A stretch of 64,000 nucleotides of DNA from Carpediemonas membranifera (Eukaryota > Fornicata). The stretch covers positions 806,001 through 870,000 of the forward strand of contig JAHDYR010000012.1 in the NCBI GenBank assembly GCA_019828565.1, read 5' to 3'. Shown here piece after piece: positions 17,531 to 25,689 of this stretch; the first letter of the stretch is position 1, and each line of letters starts with the position of its first letter. The translations under genes were made by a program, and so were the position numbers. The notes under the pieces are model-generated. The model had not been told where the DNA came from, did not search any database, and saw nothing but the letters and a program-made list of their open reading frames with translations.

Positions 17531-17913
17531 TCACTTCTTGCCGCGACCCTTCTCGCGGGATCTTCCGCGGGAGGTGGGCCGCGACCCCTCTTCGCGCTGT
17601 GCAGTCGTCACGGCCTTCACGACATACCGCGCGTCGTCGGCTAGGAACTGGGAGGCAAGCTCCGTGGGGTGTGCCGTGAGGAACACGCGTTCGCCCGGCA
17701 GAACGCCCTCCGTCGTGGGCTGCGAGGGGTCGGAGGAGGCGAAGAGATCGATGATGGGCGTATTGATCTCAAACTAGGTGAGGTGCGTATAGCGGAACGA
17801 ACTTTGCGTTGGATAGCATCCAGGAGCAGATTGCAGTAGCATTCTGCGTTAAAGATCTCGAGCTTGTCGTTGCCGAGCCCGTCTTCTTCGTCTTTCGTCA
17901 CGTAGATGATCAT
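17531..17913 (-). CDS. CXorf65-like small protein
   Basis: Minus-strand exons 17913-17803 and 17773-17531 join across a 29-nt phase-0 intron to give 117 residues. The pattern matches animal CXorf65-like proteins: a beta start MIIYVTKDEEDG, then KLEIFNAECYCNLLLDAIQ, an Ile/Asp-Leu strand (NTPIIDLFAS), and a late block ELASQFLADDARYVVKAV. The last 25 residues are Arg/Ser/Gly/Lys-rich. The family is small, poorly characterised and found mostly in ciliated eukaryotes; no biochemical role is known to me. Unspliced, only a 90-residue frame with a nonsense tail exists, so the gene would be missed without the intron. It diverges from the RCC1-B gene with a 217-nt gap. Confidence 0.72.
17774..17802 (-). 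other. 29-nt intron in the CXorf65-like gene
   Basis: Minus-strand donor GTTCGT, acceptor CTCACCTAG. Exon 1 is 37 whole codons and exon 2 is 81 codons including the stop. Confidence 0.82.
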
Positions 17914-18130
17914 TTGTTCAATTGAGTATAGTTAGCTGCTTGTTGTGCTTGTATGTGCCGACCACCGCTCTCCCGTGGTAAACTGATCGAGTTCTCTCGG
18001 GACTTGACTCGGCCGGACAGACTGTAACGTCACGTAAACCAGCCAGTAAACAGCCGGCCTTCTTAGACTGGGAGCCCAGTCCATCGCCCGTTTTCCTTAA
18101 TCTGCAACTTGGCCGACGAAACCTCTGCCT

Positions 18131-20062
18131 ATGCGCCCAAAGCTAGAGGTAGAAGGAGAATCGTCTCGAGCGCCGGTTATCTACGCCAATGAACCGCGAT
18201 TGACCATTCATTCCCTCGTTGGACAGACTCGAGCGAAGGGGGAAACAACCACTAGGGGAAGTGGGCAGGAGGTCATAGAACCGCTGTCCTCGCATGCTCG
18301 CGGTCTTCCTTTCTCTCTTGACAACAGCGAAACAGGCGATGACGGCGCCCTCATGGCTCTTATGCCCCACATCCCTGCCCTCACGGCCGCAGCCCCCAAG
18401 GTCCCTGGAGGACCGGGCCAGATGCTGAGAAAGGCGCTGGACCACGTCCGCTCAGTTGCAGGAGACCATAACCTCAAGATAACGCCAGAAGACAACGACA
18501 ACGACAGCGCCCCGGAGACCGCGGACGTCGTCGCCGCCCTCCAACAGGCGACGGGCGCCATCGACCGGTACCCCGCCATGAGCGGGCTTGTTGGACTGCT
18601 GCAGGGCGCGAAGAAGGCGGTAACCCACGCCAGTGCCCCTGCGCTCCACACGCTGTCGCCCGGGCTGATCTGGGCGGTGCTGCTGACGCACGGCGTAGAC
18701 CCGGACCTGAGCTGCACCCGCAAGGCCCGCTACACATTCCCCGCCAAGCTCCCGGTGTTCCTGTGCAAGGAGTTCTTCGCCGTCTTTACCCAGCCCGCCA
18801 ACGGCACCGACAGCGGCGGGAACAGACACGCACACGACTACCTGTGGCGCGACGGTCGGCTCTTCACGAAGGGCGGCAACAAGTATGGTCAGCGGGGCCA
18901 AGGCCGCGGCGTCAAGGAAACGCGGGCCCCAGGGTCCAAGGTGCAGCAATTCTGCCGGGTGCGGGTCCCGTTCGTCTGCCGCGTCCACGTCTTCAGCTAC
19001 TCCGTGCTGGCGTCCACCCCGAAGGGCCTCTATGCATGGGGGCACAATGCAAACGGGCAGCTGGGGCTGGCGACGGCCGACAAGATCGTCTGGGACCCGA
19101 CCCTCGTCCGGTTCACTACCGCCAGCGCCGTCGCCAAGCTCGAGGCCGCCCAGCCCGAGTGGCACAGGGACAGGGCCGTGACGCTGATGGCGACGCTGCG
19201 GGACCAGACGTGCTACGTCCAGACGCCCGCCGGGGTCGTGGCGGCCGGCAACAACAGGGGCGGATCCCTTGCCGTCGGTAGCAGTACCGCGCTCGTCCGC
19301 AGCTTTCGCCCCGTCATCGGGCTGCCCGAGCTCAGCAGACTCACGTGCTTCACCTCAAGTCTGCAGGCCACTGCGGCCGTGTGGTGCCACTGCGGCCGGA
19401 CGCTGCTCGTCGCCGGGGAGAACAGGTTTGGGCGATTCGGCGTCCCCGGCGCGGAGGTGCGGGCGCTGACGGACGTCGGGATTCCCGTGCTCCGATGGGC
19501 GTTCAAGCAGGAGCGCGCCCTGCTGCTCAGCGACGGCGTCGTCATGGTGACCGGCAAGACCGGCTGCCTGCGGGCGTTCCTGCCGGGCCAGCCGGACGAG
19601 TGCCACGAGCCGACGCCACTGGCCTTCCCGTGGCCGGTGACGCGATTCATCTCGTATCATGGGGAGACAGGGCAGAAGTACCCCGAGGTCACGATCAACA
19701 CAGACTCGCAGCCCTTCTGGGTCCAGCGGGCCGATACCGGCCAACTGTACGGCCTCGGCAACAACGACGCCGGCCACCTCGGCGTCGGAGCACGCCCCGT
19801 CATGCTGACGGAGTGGCGCAAGGTGCGGCGGGCCCGAGACGTCGTCGCCGTCGTCCACGGGGCGGGGGTTCGGTCGTGGTTCAAGCTCCCCGACGGGGCC
19901 TGGCTTGGGTCTGGGAACAACGAGGACGGGCAGCTGGGCGTCGAGCGGCAGAGCAGCCTGCACCCACTGGACGTCGTCGACGGGGCGGTGGCACAGGCGC
20001 TGGACGGCATGGAGCCGCTCGCGGTGTGGGAGCTCGACCCCGGCAAGACGCCGCTGCTGTGA
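18131..20062 (+). CDS. RCC1-repeat protein B (paralogue of A)
   Basis: A 643-residue protein from ATG 18131. A disordered N-terminal 170 residues is followed by an F-box-like helix (LHTLSPGLIWAVLLTHGV) and then RCC1 blades that are better preserved than in protein A: GRLFTKGGNKYGQRGQG, GLYAWGHNANGQLGLA, GQLYGLGNNDAGHLGVG, AWLGSGNNEDGQLGVE. The likely function is protein binding through a seven-bladed propeller. The order of parts and the shared linker show that A and B derive from one ancestor, 2.5 kb apart in the same orientation with four unrelated genes between them. The 5' 250 nt are less GC-rich. GGTAAAG follows the stop. Confidence 0.8.
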   Translation: MRPKLEVEGESSRAPVIYANEPRLTIHSLVGQTRAKGETTTRGSGQEVIEPLSSHARGLPFSLDNSETGDDGALMALMPHIPALTAAAPKVPGGPGQMLRKALDHVRSVAGDHNLKITPEDNDNDSAPETADVVAALQQATGAIDRYPAMSGLVGLLQGAKKAVTHASAPALHTLSPGLIWAVLLTHGVDPDLSCTRKARYTFPAKLPVFLCKEFFAVFTQPANGTDSGGNRHAHDYLWRDGRLFTKGGNKYGQRGQGRGVKETRAPGSKVQQFCRVRVPFVCRVHVFSYSVLASTPKGLYAWGHNANGQLGLATADKIVWDPTLVRFTTASAVAKLEAAQPEWHRDRAVTLMATLRDQTCYVQTPAGVVAAGNNRGGSLAVGSSTALVRSFRPVIGLPELSRLTCFTSSLQATAAVWCHCGRTLLVAGENRFGRFGVPGAEVRALTDVGIPVLRWAFKQERALLLSDGVVMVTGKTGCLRAFLPGQPDECHEPTPLAFPWPVTRFISYHGETGQKYPEVTINTDSQPFWVQRADTGQLYGLGNNDAGHLGVGARPVMLTEWRKVRRARDVVAVVHGAGVRSWFKLPDGAWLGSGNNEDGQLGVERQSSLHPLDVVDGAVAQALDGMEPLAVWELDPGKTPLL

Positions 20063-20073
20063 GTGTAGGATAC

Positions 20074-20080
20074 GGTAAAG
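20074..20080 (+). terminator. GGTAAAG 3' signal
   Basis: Lies 12 nt after the RCC1-B stop, 15 nt before the convergent glutaredoxin stop. Confidence 0.45.
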
Positions 20081-20089
20081 ACGCTGGAT

Positions 20090-20096
20090 GTTTACT
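20090..20096 (-). terminator. AGTAAAC overlapping the glutaredoxin stop
   Basis: On the minus strand the TAG stop runs into TAAAC, so the AG of TAG begins the AGTAAAC signal. Confidence 0.5.
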
Positions 20097-20448
20097 ACTG
20101 CCGGCCGACAACGAGCCCGCCGCTCTTCTCGAGTGCGTGCAGCTCGCTGGAGCCGCCGATGAACTCGCCGGCGATGAAGACGACGGGCACCGTGCCATGG
20201 CCGGTCATGGCGGCAAGCTCCGACTGAATGGCGCGGCCATCCGAGACTTGGTCCAGCTCAATGACCTTGTAGGCAATGCCTTTGTTGTCTAAGAGGTTTC
20301 TAGCCATTCTGCAGAAGCCACAGTACGATTTCGTGAAGAGAACGACTTCGTTCTCGCTAATTGTCTGTTCAATGTCGATAGAGAGGGCTGCTACAGAGAT
20401 AAGCAGTGTGCAGAGAAACAGTCCCGTGAGTATGCGGCCAGATTTCAT
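20095..20448 (-). CDS. secretory-pathway glutaredoxin (CGFC active site)
   Basis: A 117-residue protein. Residues 1-22 (MKSGRILTGLFLCTLLISV) form a signal peptide or anchor. The glutaredoxin fold follows: EVVLFTKSYCGFCRMARNLL holds the dithiol motif C-G-F-C; TVPVVFIAGEFIGG holds the cis-Pro (TVP) and the GG glutathione-binding turn. The family reduces disulfides or protein-glutathione adducts. CGFC is intermediate between the dithiol CPYC and monothiol CGFS types. With the leader, an ER or secreted/vesicular location is expected. The stop overlaps AGTAAAC. Confidence 0.88.
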   Translation of the reverse strand: MKSGRILTGLFLCTLLISVAALSIDIEQTISENEVVLFTKSYCGFCRMARNLLDNKGIAYKVIELDQVSDGRAIQSELAAMTGHGTVPVVFIAGEFIGGSSELHALEKSGGLVVGRQ

Positions 20449-20544
20449 CCGTGTTGTTTGCTGTCCATGACTCGCCGCTCAGTTCCCTCCTTTACGTGTT
20501 TACATATGAGCCCAGCTCAAGGCTCACGTATCACTAATCCGTCC

Positions 20545-20551
20545 ATTTACT
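20545..20551 (-). terminator. AGTAAAT overlapping a TGA stop, minus strand
   Basis: The A of the TGA stop of the 20551-21723 gene is the first base of AGTAAAT. Confidence 0.5.
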
Positions 20552-21723
20552 CAAGCCTCAGCGCTAACAACGCCTGCGTCGAGTGGCGTCACCGGTGTCC
20601 CGAACTCGGTGGGCCGGGGCGTCGTTGGCTCGACAGGAGGCCGCTCACCCAGCTTCAGGCGGGCTTCACGGCGGTCCGTCTCGGCCTCGAGGTCAAGCCG
20701 CCCGAACACCTGCAGCGTCGGGCTGGGGGGCGTCCCGGCGTGGTAGACGATGGCGCCGTCGAGCTTGCGGGAGGCGTGGGCTGGCGTCGGCAACGCCCCC
20801 TCAAGGGCGTCGAGGTGGTCAAGCGCCATCATGCTCACTGCGGCCTCGTCGAGGATAGCGCGCAGAGCGGCGCTGATGGCGTCGAGGTGCGTCCGTACAA
20901 CCTGGGCCCAGTCGGCGTGGGCGGCGGCCAGCTTGTGGTGGAGGCGGTCGAGGTCGACGAGGAAATAGTCGCGGGTGACCTTCATGAGGCTCCACTCACG
21001 GGCGTACCGCGTGCGGGCGCCGTCGACCTTGCCCTGTGCCCGGTCGACCTTCCACCTGAAGCCCCGCGTCAGGACGGTCCCCCTGTCCACGGCCCCCTTG
21101 CACAACTCGTCCCGCTGCTGCTCGGCCTGCCGCACCCGCTCGAGCGCCACGCGCAGAGGTTTGGTCTCCTTCTTGAAGCGCTTGCGGGCGACAACCCAGT
21201 CGTTCTCGATGCCGTGGAGCTCCTTGAGGGTCGCAAACATCTCCGCCTGCACCTTCCGCTCTGCCTGGCCCAGTGCCCCTGTCGTCGCCGCGGCCATGAG
21301 GGCGTCTGCGTGGTATGTAAGCTCGTTCTGGACGGACGCCGCGTGCTGCTGCAGCTGCCGGGTCCTGAAGTCCAGCACAGGCACGCGCCGCAGAGCGTTG
21401 GGCGCACGGCCCGCACGCCTACACGACTTGGCCAGGGCGTGGCAGTAACCGACGAAGAGCTTGCTGTCGTTGCGGATGTCCTTGCGGACGGCGCGGGCGT
21501 TATCAAGCGCAGCAACCTGGATCTTCAGCTGGCGCGTGGTGCTGCTAGGCAGTGGCGTCACGTCTGGGAGGTCCTCGTCTGGGTTCTTCAGCGCCACCTG
21601 GATCTCAGCGTCGACGGGAGTGAGCTCGTCGTTGGCGGGAGTTGAGAGAGCAGGCTCGGAAGCAGGGCTTGGAGGGCTCATTAGATCTTCGATCATATCA
21701 TCACTATCGGCAATGTCGGCCAT
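20551..21723 (-). CDS. helical coiled-coil protein, possibly BAR-like
   Basis: A 390-residue protein from ATG 21723 (MADIADSDDMIEDL). Residues 65-300 are continuous amphipathic helix with BAR-type spacing (KLFVGYCHALAKSCRR, LKELHGIENDWVVARKRFKK, LMKVTRDYFLVDLDRLHHKL, VRTHLDAISAALRAIL). The flanks are acidic/Pro-Ser-rich and disordered. Three long helices of this kind suggest a membrane-curving BAR or F-BAR domain, but the match is by shape only, and a plain coiled-coil scaffold is equally possible. It is divergent from the NFX1-type gene. Confidence 0.65.
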   Translation of the reverse strand: MADIADSDDMIEDLMSPPSPASEPALSTPANDELTPVDAEIQVALKNPDEDLPDVTPLPSSTTRQLKIQVAALDNARAVRKDIRNDSKLFVGYCHALAKSCRRAGRAPNALRRVPVLDFRTRQLQQHAASVQNELTYHADALMAAATTGALGQAERKVQAEMFATLKELHGIENDWVVARKRFKKETKPLRVALERVRQAEQQRDELCKGAVDRGTVLTRGFRWKVDRAQGKVDGARTRYAREWSLMKVTRDYFLVDLDRLHHKLAAAHADWAQVVRTHLDAISAALRAILDEAAVSMMALDHLDALEGALPTPAHASRKLDGAIVYHAGTPPSPTLQVFGRLDLEAETDRREARLKLGERPPVEPTTPRPTEFGTPVTPLDAGVVSAEA

Positions 21724-21910
21724 GATGATCGCGTTTAACGAGGTTCGCAGAGCAAGGGTTAGTATTCAGCCCGGCCGGATCCCGAGAGAAACGAAAAGCA
21801 CATCATTTGGATAGCATACTTGTTCTGCCGACGATTCTTGCTCGCATCCGTCTTGCTTTCGACGCGAGACCACATCCACGCAGGTTAGGGTCGATCGTTT
21901 TGTGCTATTG

Positions 21911-24390
21911 ATGGATTGCGAGCGTTCGGCTCCAGCATTCGTTCCTTCCCCCCACATCGCTGCCATGGCCGCTGCAACCAGCAGCGAATCCGCTCCGGCC
22001 AAGAAGAAAGGCAGACGTCCTCGCTGGAACAGAGGGAAGAAGAAGAGCCAGAAGGATTCTTCAGCCGAGACTGAGCAGCCTGCTACAGAGAAACAAGCTG
22101 ACAAACCTGCCAAGTCCCGGAAGCCTGCACCGCGCCAGTCTAAGCCGCACACTGTGGGCCCCCTGTTACAGTGTCCCCCGCCGCCGCAGGGAGCGGACAG
22201 GCGGGACGTGCTCGCGTATAAGCTCGCGACAGAGACGCTCGACTGCCCCATCTGCCTGAAGCCCGTCCGTGCCCGCAGCCAGGTGTCCGCCTGCAGGGGC
22301 TGCCATGAGGTGTTCCACCTGGCGTGCCTCAAGAAGTGGGCCGCAGTGCGCCAGCTCGACGGCGGGAAGTCCTTCGCGTGCCCGTGCTGCAACCTCGTCC
22401 AGCACACTGAGAAGGCATACCGTTGCTTCTGCGGCAAGGAGACGAACCCCGTGACCCCGGCTGGCGCGACCCCCCACACGTGTGGCGCCCTCTGCGGCAA
22501 GACGAGGCCCCACTGCCCCCACCCGTGCCCCCTGCCCTGCCACCCCGGCTCCTGCCCCGAGTGCGGCGCGCTGGGTCCAACAGTCGTCTGTTTCTGCGGC
22601 AAGAGCACCCATGCCACGCGGTGCGGGTCCGACCCCAGAGCCGGCTGGTCCTGCGGGGAGGTCTGCGGCAGGCCCCTGGCATGCGGCCACCACACGTGCA
22701 CGCTGCCCTGTCACGACGGGCCATGCCCCGAGTGCCCGCAGACAAGCCGCACCAGCTGCCACTGCGGCGCCGTCTCCCGGGACCTACCGTGCGGCTCGGC
22801 TGCCTTCTCCTGCGGCCAGTCCTGCCCCCACGGCCAGCCCTGCCCCATGGTCTGCCACGAGGGGCTGTGCCCGACCCTCGCCCTGCCCGGCCAAGTGGTG
22901 CCGAGGACGGTGCCAGCCGACCTGTCCTGCGGGCACGCCGGACATGCCGTCGCCCTCTCGTCGGGCGCGGTCGAGTTCCCCCCGATCCCCCTGCCCTGCA
23001 CCGCGGACACGACCGTCTCCTGCCGCTGCGGCCGGACCACCGTCACTGTGCCATGCCGCGACCTCGGCACCTCGCCCCTCGCCCTCGTCGCACAGGCGCT
23101 GACGGGCCCCGTGACCGTGGGCCAGCTCCCCCAGGAGGCATTGACCGTCATCAGGGGCATCACGCCGCAGGACCGCCGCCCGACTCGGATCGAGCATCTC
23201 ATGTTTGTGCTGAGCGGCGGCCTGCCGACAATCGGGCTGGACCAATCCGCGGGGGAGTACGCCATCGGCCGCCACAGCGACGCGTGGCCCACCTGCACCC
23301 GGCGCTGCGACGCCCTGCTGGCCTGTGGCGTCCACCGCTGCACGAGGGTCTGCTGCGACGGGGCCGACCACGCATGCCACCGGACCTGCGCCAAGCCCCT
23401 GTCGTGCGGCAAGCACCGCTGCCCCCTGCCCTGCCATACCGGCGCATGCCCGCCCTGCTCCGAGGTCGTCTCTACCCAGACGTGGACGTGCGCGTGCGGC
23501 CGGACCCACGTGCCGCCACCGATCCGGTGCGGGGACGTCATGCCGCAGTGCCCGCACCCCTGCCCCAGGCGGAGGGAGTGCAGCCACCCCGTCGACCACG
23601 GCTGCCACGAGGGCCAGTGCCCGCCCTGCACCGCCAGAGTCCCGCGGGTGTGCGCCGGCGGACACACCAAGGTGTGGGCCGCGTGCGGCAGCCCCTGCCC
23701 GAAGCCAGTTTCGTGCGGCGCCTCGTGCAACCGCCCGCTCCCGTGCGGCCACCGCTGCCACGCCAAGTGCCACGATGGCGTCTGCCCGCCCTGTACTGAC
23801 ACCCCTGCGGCAAGCGTCTGCCGTGCGGCCACGCCTGCTCCCAGCCCTGCGGCCATGGTGGCGAGTGCGGGCCGTGCGAGGCGGTCGAGCTGGCCCGGTG
23901 CGCCTGCGGACTCCAGCAGCTTCGGGCGCCGTGCTCGCCAGAGCCCCCTGCCTGCACACCGGCCTGCGTTCCCCTGCGCAGGGCGAGACTGGCTCCGCTC
24001 GCTGGCCGCAACCTGACCATGCCCGGCGTCGAGCTGAGCGCCATCCCGACCGAGCCAGGCGACCGGCCTGCCCCCGCCACCCTCGACCTGGCCCGCACGG
24101 CGTTCGTGCTGCACCTGCCCTGCGCCGACGGCCCCGCGAGACTGTCGACCGTGCCGGACGTCGTGGGGGCCAGCACCGTGGCGGCGACGATCACGGCGGT
24201 CGAGTTCGAGGCCGGCGTGCCCGACACAGTATGCGGCCTGCCCTTCTTCGTGCTCAACAGCTGGTCCGACGGGCTTCAGTTCCTCGAGCCGACGGACAGC
24301 GGCGAGGACGACGACGAGGACGACTTCGGCCTGTTCCGGCCCCCGACAGAGGCGATCGAGTGGGACGCAGTTATTGCTGCATGGGAGTAA
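21911..24390 (+). CDS. NFX1-type zinc-finger protein with RING-like N-terminus, one frame break
   Basis: The start could be ATG 21911 or 21965; both are in frame. A Lys/Arg-rich leader (KKKGRRPRWNRGKKKSQ) is followed by a PHD/RING-like finger (CPICLKPV ... CRGCHEVFHLACL ... CPCC), as in NFX1/NFXL1/FAP1 ubiquitin-ligase-type transcription regulators. About eight NFX1 repeats of the form CG..L.CG.H.C...CH.G.C..C follow. The frame breaks at 23801-23806 in a C4 run: after CHDGVCPPCTDTP, the next repeat (CGKRLPCGHACSQPCG) continues in another frame and runs to 24390, ending in an acidic tail (SGEDDDEDDFGLF). One missing C explains it; an assembly error, a mutation or recoding are all possible. The stop is within AGTAAAC. 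Confidence 0.85.
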
Positions 24391-24392
24391 AC
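24386..24392 (+). terminator. AGTAAAC signal containing the stop
   Basis: TAA (24388-24390) of the NFX1-type gene is embedded in AG-TAA-AC. Confidence 0.5.
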
Positions 24393-24414
24393 ACATTAGC
24401 GCCTAGGCGTCGTT

Positions 24415-25689
24415 TTAATTGAGGGGGCAGAGCTTGTTGGCCCGGGCGAGGGCAGCAATCATCGCATCCCAGAAGGCAGGCACGTCGAGCTTGGTGCAGA
24501 CGGTGGCGTTCGGCTCCTGCTTCTGGAATCCGTACATGTCACAGCACGTGGCGCCGGCACACATGCCCTGGGTCTCGACGGCCAGGTGAACGGCCTTCGT
24601 CTCGAACAGCTCGGGGGCGACAGCGAAGAGGACGGCGCAAGGGTCATGGACGGGGGGGTGGTCGAAGTGGAAGACCTCGCGGTACGTCTCCTCGAAGAAG
24701 CCGAGCAGCTTGACCAGCACGTCGTGCAGCTTAGTGGCGCCCATGCCCTCTGCCATCTGGGTCTTGACGGCCTCGGTGATGGTGACGGTGTGGGTCACGT
24801 CGAGTGGGACCATCGTCACAGGGACTCCGCTGGCGGCGACGATGGCGGCGGCCTCAGGGTCGCACTGGATGTTGAACTCGCTGAAGGAACCGGTGTTGCC
24901 CATGTTGTACGTGCCACCCATGAAGACGACCTCGATGTGCTTCTTCAGCTCAGGGAAGGCCTTGAGAAGTATGGCGATGTTCGTCTGGGCGCCGGTCGCC
25001 ACGAGCTTGACGCGGCAGCTGCGGGCCTTAGAGGCGCTGATAATACGCTGTGCGATCTCCGCGAAGGGAGACTCGGGGCGTATGATCATCGGCTCGGGGT
25101 CAAAGTCAACGGTGTCCCAGAAGGCGGAGGTCAGCCCGCCCAGGCCGCTCTCGCCGTGGATCTCTGCACACTGCTGGGGCGCGCGGAGGATGGGGTCGGT
25201 GCTGCCCGGGATGACATCCCTCTTGGCCCCTGCAAGGAAGAGGCTGCGAGCGGCGTTGTCGGTGACCTTGGCGAGTGTCTGGTTGCCCTGGACAGTGGAG
25301 ATGCCGATGAGCGAAATCCCGGGGTGGTGGACGGCCAGCATGATGGCGAGCATGTCGTCGTGGCCCGGGTCGCAGTCGAGCCACATCGGGACCGTGGAGA
25401 GGTCCTCGCCCTCGACGCTGCAGACCGTGCGGGCCTCAGCGTTGAGCGCGGCGGTGATACAGATCTCGCGTCCGAACAGAGGGAACGAATAACCTATTTT
25501 TGCACTCTCGATGAAGTTCTCCGGGACACGGGTGCGACGCAGCGTAGTCTGGCGCGTGCTGCTGATCAGCTCGATCTCATTGGTGGCCGAAAAGAACACC
25601 ATCGTCTGTGATGAGGCCTTACGACCTTCCTCCTGCACAGAGACAGAGAATTCAGCGCGTTTCTCTTGGTTATCTGACGTCGAAAACAT
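24415..25689 (-). CDS. inosine/uridine-preferring nucleoside hydrolase with N-terminal extension
   Basis: A 424-residue protein from ATG 25689 (MFSTSDNQEK). The IUNH fold starts near residue 104: VPMWLDCDPGHDDMLAIMLA carries the calcium/ribose-binding DxDxGxDD-type cluster (here DCDPGHDD). It is followed by GISTVQGNQTLAKVTDNA, EVVFMGGTYNMGNTGSFSEF, NIQCDPEAAAIV and a late active-site region FHFDHPPVHDPCAVLFAV. The enzyme splits nucleosides to base and ribose for purine/pyrimidine salvage. The catalytic part alone is about 320 residues, the family's normal size, so the first 103 residues are extra; their codon use still looks coding. The first 31 nt of the CDS lie inside the inverted duplication. 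Confidence 0.9.
   Translation of the reverse strand: MFSTSDNQEKRAEFSVSVQEEGRKASSQTMVFFSATNEIELISSTRQTTLRRTRVPENFIESAKIGYSFPLFGREICITAALNAEARTVCSVEGEDLSTVPMWLDCDPGHDDMLAIMLAVHHPGISLIGISTVQGNQTLAKVTDNAARSLFLAGAKRDVIPGSTDPILRAPQQCAEIHGESGLGGLTSAFWDTVDFDPEPMIIRPESPFAEIAQRIISASKARSCRVKLVATGAQTNIAILLKAFPELKKHIEVVFMGGTYNMGNTGSFSEFNIQCDPEAAAIVAASGVPVTMVPLDVTHTVTITEAVKTQMAEGMGATKLHDVLVKLLGFFEETYREVFHFDHPPVHDPCAVLFAVAPELFETKAVHLAVETQGMCAGATCCDMYGFQKQEPNATVCTKLDVPAFWDAMIAALARANKLCPLN

Noticed and set aside
23807-23845. 29-nt GT-AG intron in the NFX1-type gene.
   Set aside because: It would delete a perfect NFX1 repeat (CGKRLPCGHAC) and has no branch-point-like A near the acceptor.
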